12,043 bases of DNA, from the NCBI GenBank assembly GCA_045661205.1, contig JAZRFE010000024.1:1-12043 (forward strand), given 5' to 3'. Shown here one piece after another: positions 6,239 through 12,043 of this stretch; positions within the stretch are counted from its first letter, which is position 1; each line of letters begins with the position of its first letter. A model generated the notes under the pieces. The model had not been told where the DNA came from and searched no databases. It worked only from the letters and a program-made list of their open reading frames with translations. Origin of the DNA: HGM04593 sp045661205. GTDB taxonomy: Bacteria > Bacteroidota > Bacteroidia > Bacteroidales > Bacteroidaceae. The position numbers and the translations under genes are program-made.

Positions 6239-8545
6239 ATGTATCAGATAGTTTCAAAAGAGCAATTTTCGCAGAACGTATTTCGTTTGTGCGTAAAGGC
6301 ACCTCTCATTGCACGTGCCTGCCGCGCCGGAAACTTTGTAATTGTAAGAATCGCAGAAAAGGGCGAGCGCATCCCCTTGACAATCGCTGCATCTGACGCC
6401 GAGAAGGGCACTATCACACTTGTTGTTCAGAAGGTAGGTCTCAGTTCTACACGTTTGTGCGAATTGAACGAAGGCGATAATATTCTCGACGTGGTAGGCC
6501 CCCTGGGACAGCCCACACACATTGAGAATCATGGAACAGTGGTGTGCGCCGGAGGTGGTGTTGGCGTTGCCCCCATGTTGCCCATCGCAACAGCTCTGAA
6601 AAAAGCCGGCAACCGAGTAATCTCGGTACTTGCAGGTCGCAGCAAGGAGCTTATCATTCTCGAGAAAGAGGTACGCGCCGTTTCTGACGAAGTTATTATC
6701 ATGACCGACGATGGCTCATACGGCGACAAAGGTCTCGTTACCGAGGGTGTGGAGCGCGTCATCAAACGCGAGAAGGTGGACAAGTGTTTCGCCATCGGCC
6801 CTGCTGTGATGATGAAATTCGTCTGCTTGCTGACAAAGAAATATGAGATTCCCACAGAAGTATCGCTCAACACCATCATGGTAGACGGTACAGGTATGTG
6901 CGGTGCTTGTCGCGTAACTGTGGATGGAAAGACCAAGTTCGTGTGCGTTGACGGCCCCGAGTTCGACGGCCACAAGGTGGATTTCGACGGAATGCTCAAG
7001 CGCCTCGCTGCTTTCAAAGACGTGGAGCGCGACGAGATTGCAAAATACAACGAGGCACACGAGTGCCAGGCAGAGCCTCAGAGCGAAGAGGAGGTACTCA
7101 CAGATAGAAATGCAGAGTGGCGCGTTGCCCTTCGTGCAAAAATCAAGGCTAAAGATAGAACAAACATCGAGCGTTGCGAGATGCCCGAGCTCGATGCAAA
7201 ATATCGCGCTACCAAACTACGCGAGGAGGTGAACACCGGACTCACCGAGGAGATGGCACTCACCGAGGCTCAACGTTGCCTCGACTGTGCAAACCCCACA
7301 TGTATGGAGGGTTGCCCCGTAAGCATCAACATTCCTTCGTTCATCAAGAACATTGAGCGCGGCGAGTTTGGCAAGGCTGCAAAAGTACTGAAGATGACAA
7401 GCTCACTTCCTGCTGTGTGCGGTCGCGTATGCCCCCAGGAGAAACAGTGTGAGTCGAAGTGTATGCACCTGAAGATGGGCAAGAAAGCTGTTGCCATAGG
7501 CGCATTGGAGCGTTTCGCTGCCGACTATGCACGCGAGAATGGCGAGACAGCCGTTCCCGAGGTAGCACCCTCAAACGGTAAGAAAGTTGCCGTTGTAGGT
7601 TCGGGTCCCGCAGGTCTCTCATTTGCAGGAGACATGGCGAAGCTGGGCTACGAGGTTACAGTATTCGAGGCTCTTCACGAGATTGGCGGTGTGCTGAAAT
7701 ATGGTATCCCCGAATTCCGTCTGCCCAACGCCATTGTAGACGTGGAGATAAAGAACCTCGAAGACATGGGAGTGAAGTTCGTCAAGGACTGCGTGATTGG
7801 AAAGACACTCTCTATCGCCGACCTTGAAGCTGACGGCTACGAAGGTATTTTTGTTGCTTCGGGTGCAGGATTGCCCAACTTCATGAACATTCCCGGCGAG
7901 AATTCCATTAATATCATGTCGTCAAACGAATACCTCACTCGCGTAAACCTTATGGACGCCTCGAATCCCGAGAGCGACACCCCCATGAGAATAGGTAAGC
8001 GTGTAGCGGTTATCGGTGGTGGTAACACAGCTATGGACTCTGTGAGAACAGCATTGAGACTTGGTGCCGAGAAAGCGATGATTATCTATCGTCGTTCCGA
8101 GGCCGAGATGCCCGCACGTCTCGAAGAGGTGAAGCATGCAAAAGAGGAGGGCGTGGAATTCCTCACCCTGCACAACCCCATCGAGTACATTGCCGACGAG
8201 AATGGTTGCGTTAAGCAGATTGTTCTGCAAAAGATGGAGCTTGGCGAGCCCGACGCATCAGGTCGTCGTTCACCCGTACCCATCGAAGGTGCAATAGAAT
8301 ACATCGACATAGACACAGCAGTTGTCAGCGTAGGTGTATCGCCCAACCCGCTCGTTCCCACATCGGTTGAGGGATTGGAGCTTGGCCGCAAGAACACCAT
8401 TGCAGTAAACGAAAAGATGCAATCGTCGATACCTACAATATTTGCCGGCGGCGACATTGTACGAGGCGGAGCAACAGTTATCCTAGCTATGGGTGACGGA
8501 CGAAAGGCTGCTGCATCGATGAATGAGATGCTTTCGACAAAATAA
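6239..8545 (+). CDS. Fused NfnA-NfnB-like flavin/iron-sulfur oxidoreductase (often labelled DHODB NAD-binding subunit/glutamate synthase)
   Basis: This single 768-residue chain joins two modules usually made as separate subunits. Residues 1-265 are a ferredoxin-NADP reductase-like module. It has an FAD segment (RIPLTIAASD, 44-53), a nucleotide-binding CAGGGVGVAPM (103-113), and a [2Fe-2S] loop with Cys221, Cys224 and Cys236 plus nearby Asp216. Residues 300-768 resemble the small subunit of glutamate synthase. Eight Cys (347, 350, 355, 359, 394, 398, 404, 408) can hold two [4Fe-4S] clusters. They are followed by a GSGPAG FAD fold (454-459), a GGGNTA NADPH fold (593-598) and an FAD-closing FAGGDIVRGGATV (735-747). 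No large glutamate synthase subunit or pyrD is nearby. The architecture best fits NADH-dependent ferredoxin:NADP+ oxidoreductase (NfnAB), which bifurcates electrons. The reaction is inferred from the family, not shown. It lies directly behind serS and ends at a terminator. Confidence 0.88.
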   Translation: MYQIVSKEQFSQNVFRLCVKAPLIARACRAGNFVIVRIAEKGERIPLTIAASDAEKGTITLVVQKVGLSSTRLCELNEGDNILDVVGPLGQPTHIENHGTVVCAGGGVGVAPMLPIATALKKAGNRVISVLAGRSKELIILEKEVRAVSDEVIIMTDDGSYGDKGLVTEGVERVIKREKVDKCFAIGPAVMMKFVCLLTKKYEIPTEVSLNTIMVDGTGMCGACRVTVDGKTKFVCVDGPEFDGHKVDFDGMLKRLAAFKDVERDEIAKYNEAHECQAEPQSEEEVLTDRNAEWRVALRAKIKAKDRTNIERCEMPELDAKYRATKLREEVNTGLTEEMALTEAQRCLDCANPTCMEGCPVSINIPSFIKNIERGEFGKAAKVLKMTSSLPAVCGRVCPQEKQCESKCMHLKMGKKAVAIGALERFAADYARENGETAVPEVAPSNGKKVAVVGSGPAGLSFAGDMAKLGYEVTVFEALHEIGGVLKYGIPEFRLPNAIVDVEIKNLEDMGVKFVKDCVIGKTLSIADLEADGYEGIFVASGAGLPNFMNIPGENSINIMSSNEYLTRVNLMDASNPESDTPMRIGKRVAVIGGGNTAMDSVRTALRLGAEKAMIIYRRSEAEMPARLEEVKHAKEEGVEFLTLHNPIEYIADENGCVKQIVLQKMELGEPDASGRRSPVPIEGAIEYIDIDTAVVSVGVSPNPLVPTSVEGLELGRKNTIAVNEKMQSSIPTIFAGGDIVRGGATVILAMGDGRKAAASMNEMLSTK

Positions 8546-8558
8546 TTTATAAAAACAG

Positions 8559-8598
8559 AAAAAACGGAGCTAGGTATTTTTACAATGCTCCGTTTTTT
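8559..8598 (+). terminator. Terminator after the serS-nfn unit, close to the next start codon
   Basis: A 12-bp stem pairs 8559-8570 with 8587-8598 (core CGGAGC with GCTCCG). Its right arm ends in six T's. It begins 13 bases after the oxidoreductase stop. It ends only 16 bases before the lipoprotein ATG at 8615, so it could also act as an attenuator for that gene. Confidence 0.85.
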
Positions 8599-8614
8599 AT
8601 TCAAGACAAGAAGA

Positions 8615-10624
8615 ATGAAAAACGTATTATCATTATTGACATTGCTGTTGCTTATAGTTGCATGCGGAAAGGTAACACCACCCGCAAGCACCGGCAAGAA
8701 CATACTCGACAGCATCCCAAAGGAGAAGCCTGTATTGGAGGAGAAGTACACCCTCGACAAGGCAAAATTCGCCCAAATCGTTGATGTAACTTTCAACAAT
8801 GGGACAGTGCAGCATTCACAGTTGCCCCAAGGCGTGTATGCGCAAACCGACGGCAAGAACATACGCATCGTATCGCAAATTGCAGGGGTGGAGTTCCGTC
8901 TTGCAGGACAAAGCAACGACGGCAGTTTTGCCATTGCAAGCGACAGTTCGGTACTTGTGACACTCAACGGCCTTGCACTTGCCTCACGCACCACTCCCAT
9001 GAAGATAGAATGCCGCAAGGTTGCTTATCTGCAATGCACAGAAAACACAACAAATTACCTGATGGACACCCATGTGGAGGGTGACACCGAAAAGAACGCG
9101 GCTGCCATTGAGACCATCGGCGAAATAGTTATGTGTGGCGGTGGCAAGCTGGCTCTTTGTGGCAAACGTCGCTACGCAATGCACAGCAACGGCCGTCTGC
9201 TGATAAACGACATCACCATCGTGGTGGAAAATTCCGTTCACGATGCAATATCCACCATTGGCGGAATTGCCATCATTAAGGGTAACCTGAACATCAGTTC
9301 CACAAAAGATGCCATCAAAGCAAAAAAAGGTAACGTGCTCTTCTTCGACGGAAACGTATTGCTCAACCCCACAGGCGAAAAGGGCGACGGCATACAGGCC
9401 GAGAACATTTATATGTACGGAAGCAATATATCGATAAAGACCAAAGGAGACGCTTCGCGAGGATTCAATGCGAAAGGCTCGGTGTACATTCTCGACGGTG
9501 TTCTCTCGGTGCTTTCCGAAGGTGGGGCAACCTTTGCATCCAAAAAGGCAGATTACAGTTCTAATGCCTGCATCAAGTGCGAGAAAGAGCTATACATTGG
9601 CGGAGGCTATCTGAACCTCGAGAACAACGCCACCGCCGGCAAGGGCATAAACTGCAACGGAAAATTGCAGATGAACGACGGTATTCTGCTCGTAAGAAAC
9701 TACGGCGAAGATATTGTACACCCCACAATCGCCGACGCCCACGCATCGGCAAAGGGTATAAAGTGTGACAGCACAATAGCAATCAACGGCGGAAAGGTAG
9801 AAGTACTTGTATTCGGCAATGGCGAGCGTTGCGAAGGAATGGAGTCGAAGGACGAGATTTACATCTCGGGCGACGCCAACATATATGTCTACGCATCAGA
9901 CGATGCTATAAACAGTGGTGGCAACCTAATAATGAACAGCGGTAAACTGTACGCATACTCGGCAAACAACGATGCTATCGATGGCAACAAAGGAATCATC
10001 ATCAACGGCGGAACAGTTATTGCCAACGGTAGCGGCAGCCCCGAACAGGGTATCGACTGCGACTTCGACGGCAACCTGCGCGTTACAGGTGGAACAATCG
10101 TTTCGATAGGTGGTCTGGTGGGAGACAAGCCCAACATTCCGCGCAACAAATTATCAACACAGCAGAGTGTGGTGTGGAGCGGAACAGAGTTGCAACGCGA
10201 CAAATTCATCAACCTGTGCAACGACAAAGGAGAGGTTATTCTGTCGTACAAGCTGCCTCGCAGCCTCGGCAATGCAGGTGTGCTAATATCGTCGCCCCTG
10301 CTGCGAAAAGAGAGCACATACACACTCTCGACAAGCAACAGCGCCACTGGCAGCAACCACATGGGCAACGGACTCTTTACCGAGGGTAAATGCTTACCCG
10401 TCGAGGATGCAAAGAGTTTCACAATTGAAGAGCTTATTACAAAAATTGATGACGAGGGCAATATAGAGGCAATAGCTGCCGACACAACAGATATAACCAA
10501 AAGAATGATGCCACCACCATTTGGAATGGGAGGCGGTGGACCGGGAATGCCACCTCCCTTTGAAGGCATTCGCGGGAAAGACGAGGGCTACAATGTAAAC
10601 AACCTCCCCGGCGGAGGTTGGTAA
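8615..10624 (+). CDS. Surface lipoprotein with Cthe_2159-type beta-helix carbohydrate-binding domain
   Basis: I chose ATG 8615, not the in-frame ATG at 8585. It gives a standard lipoprotein signal (MKNVLSLLTL then LLLIVACGK) with the lipidated Cys at 17, whereas 8585 lies inside the terminator stem. The protein has 669 residues. About 105-500 form irregular repeats of 20-25 residues rich in Gly, Asn and Asp (for example DAINSGGNLIMNSGKLYAY and DAIDGNKGIIINGGTVIA), as in a right-handed parallel beta-helix. The pattern matches the Cthe_2159 family of calcium- and polygalacturonate-binding proteins. About 515-600 is a separate, probably beta-rich domain. About 631-669 is a Gly/Pro/Met tail (PPPFGMGGGGPGMPPPF, ending PGGGW). 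The role is likely surface carbohydrate binding; the ligand is unknown, and no polysaccharide lyase is nearby. No promoter was identified between the terminator and the gene. Confidence 0.85.
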   Translation: MKNVLSLLTLLLLIVACGKVTPPASTGKNILDSIPKEKPVLEEKYTLDKAKFAQIVDVTFNNGTVQHSQLPQGVYAQTDGKNIRIVSQIAGVEFRLAGQSNDGSFAIASDSSVLVTLNGLALASRTTPMKIECRKVAYLQCTENTTNYLMDTHVEGDTEKNAAAIETIGEIVMCGGGKLALCGKRRYAMHSNGRLLINDITIVVENSVHDAISTIGGIAIIKGNLNISSTKDAIKAKKGNVLFFDGNVLLNPTGEKGDGIQAENIYMYGSNISIKTKGDASRGFNAKGSVYILDGVLSVLSEGGATFASKKADYSSNACIKCEKELYIGGGYLNLENNATAGKGINCNGKLQMNDGILLVRNYGEDIVHPTIADAHASAKGIKCDSTIAINGGKVEVLVFGNGERCEGMESKDEIYISGDANIYVYASDDAINSGGNLIMNSGKLYAYSANNDAIDGNKGIIINGGTVIANGSGSPEQGIDCDFDGNLRVTGGTIVSIGGLVGDKPNIPRNKLSTQQSVVWSGTELQRDKFINLCNDKGEVILSYKLPRSLGNAGVLISSPLLRKESTYTLSTSNSATGSNHMGNGLFTEGKCLPVEDAKSFTIEELITKIDDEGNIEAIAADTTDITKRMMPPPFGMGGGGPGMPPPFEGIRGKDEGYNVNNLPGGGW

Positions 10625-10674
10625 TAAACAATCAAAGGTGTTGATTTTTAAAATTCAACACCTTTGATTGTTTA
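10625..10674. terminator. Bidirectional terminator shared by the lipoprotein and CatA-like genes
   Basis: A perfect 20-bp inverted repeat pairs 10625-10644 with 10655-10674 around a ten-base A/T loop. It begins immediately after the lipoprotein stop. Its right arm is the 3' end of the minus-strand CatA-like coding region. Both outer flanks are only weakly U-rich when transcribed, so efficiency is uncertain, though the stem is long. Confidence 0.75.
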
Positions 10675-11278
10675 TCTCCTTTTGAAGCTCGGCCAGAAAG
10701 CGAGCCGCGTGCGCACCATCCATCTGCGTGTGGTGAAATTGGAACGACACTGCAAGCGTCGTCTTTAACAGCCCTCGCCTATACTTTCCCCAAAAGAGGA
10801 ATGGGTTATTGAAAATGCCGCTGTACATTCCCACTACCCCATCGATATCACAATCGACCAACGCCGAAGTTCCTATAATCATGCTCTGCTGCGAAAGGTC
10901 GTGGTCGGTGCAACTTTCAGCCACTTGTGCCGTCAAACGCATATAATCATCATTAAAAATAGTTCGGTTGTCGGCAAGAGGAAGATCACACGAACTAACT
11001 TCGCCTTTGCTATTGGCTACAATAGTATTCACCGCGATAGTATCATACTGCATCAGTTTACCACCGACGGGAAGCATATAAAACTCCTTTACCCTGCTTG
11101 CTGCCCTGCCTATACACCAACACATAAGCATGTTGAATTTAAGGCCTGTTTTTCGGCTCACCTTCACAAGACGCGACACATTCAGAGTCTTGAAAACTGT
11201 AACCATAGGCATAGGGGCATTCATCCACATTTCAAAGGCGTATGCACGTGTAGTCTCTTTGGGATTAACCTCTATCAT
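10655..11278 (-). CDS. CatA-like O-acetyltransferase (chloramphenicol acetyltransferase superfamily)
   Basis: At 207 residues it is close to the 210-220 of classical CAT. The family forms trimers that move an acetyl group from acetyl-CoA to a hydroxyl. The catalytic motif is present at 182-188 (HHTQMDG), with His183 as the general base and Asp187 in the structural position. The helix that normally follows (AHAARFLAELQ) is also present. The upstream stretch FNNPFLFWGKYRRG resembles the CAT segment before the last strands. I saw no clear Pro-Trp-x-Ser-type segment as in true CATs. It therefore more likely belongs to the CatA-like branch of unknown substrate than to a proven chloramphenicol-resistance gene. 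The last six codons and stop lie inside the terminator stem at 10655-10674. A TATAAT-like box (11301-11296, minus strand) precedes the start, but without a matching -35. Confidence 0.85.
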   Translation of the reverse strand: MIEVNPKETTRAYAFEMWMNAPMPMVTVFKTLNVSRLVKVSRKTGLKFNMLMCWCIGRAASRVKEFYMLPVGGKLMQYDTIAVNTIVANSKGEVSSCDLPLADNRTIFNDDYMRLTAQVAESCTDHDLSQQSMIIGTSALVDCDIDGVVGMYSGIFNNPFLFWGKYRRGLLKTTLAVSFQFHHTQMDGAHAARFLAELQKEINNQRC

Positions 11279-11301
11279 ACTGATACTTTGTTATGATTAT
11301 A

Positions 11302-11341
11302 CAAGAAAAAATATGGCCACTCTACTGAGCAGCCATATTTT
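11302..11341 (-). terminator. Terminator of the rplU-rpmA operon
   Basis: On the minus strand a 10-bp stem pairs 11341-11332 with 11317-11308 (core AATATGGC). An additional CTC/GAG pairing is possible in the loop, and a T-run with one break follows. It lies 24 bases beyond the rpmA stop and just before the upstream region of the CatA-like gene. Confidence 0.8.
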
Positions 11342-11364
11342 ATGAACTGTAAGTAAGAATATTA

Positions 11365-11631
11365 TTAATTATTCTCAGCCATAGGAACTACTGAAACGTA
11401 GCTTCTGTTCTTGAGGCCTTTCTTGAAAGTAACAACACCGTCTACCAAAGCAAACAATGTGTGGTCGCTTCCCATACCCATGTTCTCACCGGGGTAGTGA
11501 ACTGTACCACGCTGACGAACAATGATATTACCGGCTTTGCATACCTGGCCACCCCAAATCTTCACACCGAGTCGCTTACTAGCTGACTCACGACCGTTCT
11601 TAGAACTACCAACACCTTTCTTATGTGCCAT
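11365..11631 (-). CDS. rpmA: 50S ribosomal protein L27
   Basis: At 88 residues it has the usual length. It starts MAHKKGVGSSKNGRESASKR, the conserved N-terminal tail that reaches the peptidyl-transferase centre, and continues with WGGQVCKAGNIIVRQRGT and DHTLFALVDG. There is no N-terminal extension of the kind that is cleaved in Firmicutes. It follows rplU after 19 bases, the standard order, and ends at its own terminator. Confidence 0.98.
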   Translation of the reverse strand: MAHKKGVGSSKNGRESASKRLGVKIWGGQVCKAGNIIVRQRGTVHYPGENMGMGSDHTLFALVDGVVTFKKGLKNRSYVSVVPMAENN

Positions 11632-11650
11632 AATACCTAAACTTTAAAAA

Positions 11651-12040
11651 TTAACCGATAATTTCTTTTACTACGAGTTCTGTAAACTGCTGACGGTGAC
11701 CGTTGAGTTTACGATAGCCTTTACGACGACGTTTGTGGAACACGAGCACCTTGTCACCCTTAACCAATGTGGGGTCGATTGTGCGAGTCGTAACGATGTT
11801 CTTGCCATCCTTAGACTTGCGAACGATGTTCATCTCACGAACATTGCCGATGTAGCATACTACTTTTGCGCCCTCTACTGTGGGAGCACCTACTGTGATT
11901 GCACCGTCTTTGTCAACCAACAATACGCGGTCGAACTCTACGGTTGTGTCATTCTGAGCACCTTTGATGTGGTGCACGAACAGCTTCTTACCAGCCTCTG
12001 CCTTGAACTGCTGTCCGTTAATCTCAACAATTGCGTACAT
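11651..12040 (-). CDS. rplU: 50S ribosomal protein L21, with an internal insertion
   Basis: The protein starts MYAIVEINGQQFK and ends with the hallmark RRRKGYRKLNGHRQQFT near residues 104-120, so the identity is sure. L21 binds 23S rRNA in the large subunit. At 129 residues it is about 24 longer than the usual 103-106. The extra length lies between VVCYI (60-64) and LVKGDKVLVF (92-101); the intervening stretch (REMNIVRKSKDGKNIVTTRT and neighbours) is Lys/Arg-rich. The frame is intact and the stop is normal. The start lies three bases from the window edge, so the promoter is not visible. The gene is in operon with rpmA. Confidence 0.97.
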   Translation of the reverse strand: MYAIVEINGQQFKAEAGKKLFVHHIKGAQNDTTVEFDRVLLVDKDGAITVGAPTVEGAKVVCYIGNVREMNIVRKSKDGKNIVTTRTIDPTLVKGDKVLVFHKRRRKGYRKLNGHRQQFTELVVKEIIG

Positions 12041-12043
12041 TTA

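Noticed and set aside
8585..8614. Upstream start (ATG 8585) for the lipoprotein
   Set aside because: It lies inside the terminator stem and would place a basic stretch before an already ideal lipoprotein signal.
8086..9018. Long minus-strand open frame of 310 codons
   Set aside because: It crosses the oxidoreductase end, the terminator and the lipoprotein start, and its translation is Ser/Thr-rich without domain features. It is the antisense shadow of two real genes.
10655..11278. Chloramphenicol-resistance gene
   Set aside because: The catalytic His motif is present, but the sequence is of the divergent CatA-like type and no mobile-element context is seen, so resistance cannot be claimed.

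Overview
The window looks like chromosome from a member of the Bacteroidales, probably Prevotella-like. The grounds are a Bacteroidetes-type promoter in front of serS, the near absence of Shine-Dalgarno sequences, and the Bacteroidetes style of several proteins (L27, L21, SerRS, the MCE protein and a fused Nfn-like oxidoreductase). A probable type IX secretion C-terminal domain also points this way. The genus is an inference from style; I could not search for it.

Layout. (1) 2-331: the 3' end of ppdK (pyruvate, phosphate dikinase), closed by a strong terminator. (2) 494-2394: a two-gene polysaccharide-degradation cassette on the + strand. Its first gene encodes a secreted carbohydrate-binding-type protein with a probable type IX sorting tail, but codon 26 is an in-frame TGA where a Trp is expected. 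The second gene overlaps it by ATGA and encodes a complete secreted GH26 beta-mannanase. Just downstream (2458-2493) lies a diverged copy of the last codons of ppdK, so the cassette sits between the real ppdK end and a ppdK-like end. (3) 2644-4700, minus strand: an envelope operon made of a periplasmic N-acetylmuramoyl-L-alanine amidase with a SPOR-like tail and a one-base-overlapping MCE (MlaD-type) lipid-transport protein. (4) 4835-8545, + strand: a promoter, serS, and a large fused flavin/iron-sulfur oxidoreductase resembling both subunits of NfnAB, 24 bases after serS. (5) 8615-10624: a lipoprotein with a long beta-helix of the Cthe_2159 carbohydrate-binding type and a Gly/Pro-rich tail. 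(6) 10655-11278, minus strand: a CatA-like O-acetyltransferase. It converges on the lipoprotein gene, and its last codons form one arm of a shared terminator. (7) 11365-12040, minus strand: rpmA (L27) preceded by rplU (L21), with an L21 about 24 residues longer than usual.

How it fits together. Most of the window is core metabolism, translation and envelope maintenance. The accessory part is the mannanase cassette at the ppdK 3' end; its decayed first gene and the flanking ppdK-like tail suggest later arrival or rearrangement. The beta-helix lipoprotein and the CatA-like enzyme lie between serS-nfn and rpmA-rplU, genes that are often closer together in this phylum.

I see no tRNA, rRNA, CRISPR array, transposase or recognisable defence system. 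I found no clearly new multi-gene system. The best leads are the ppdK tail copy, the TGA in the binding-protein gene, the L21 insertion and the Nfn-type fusion.
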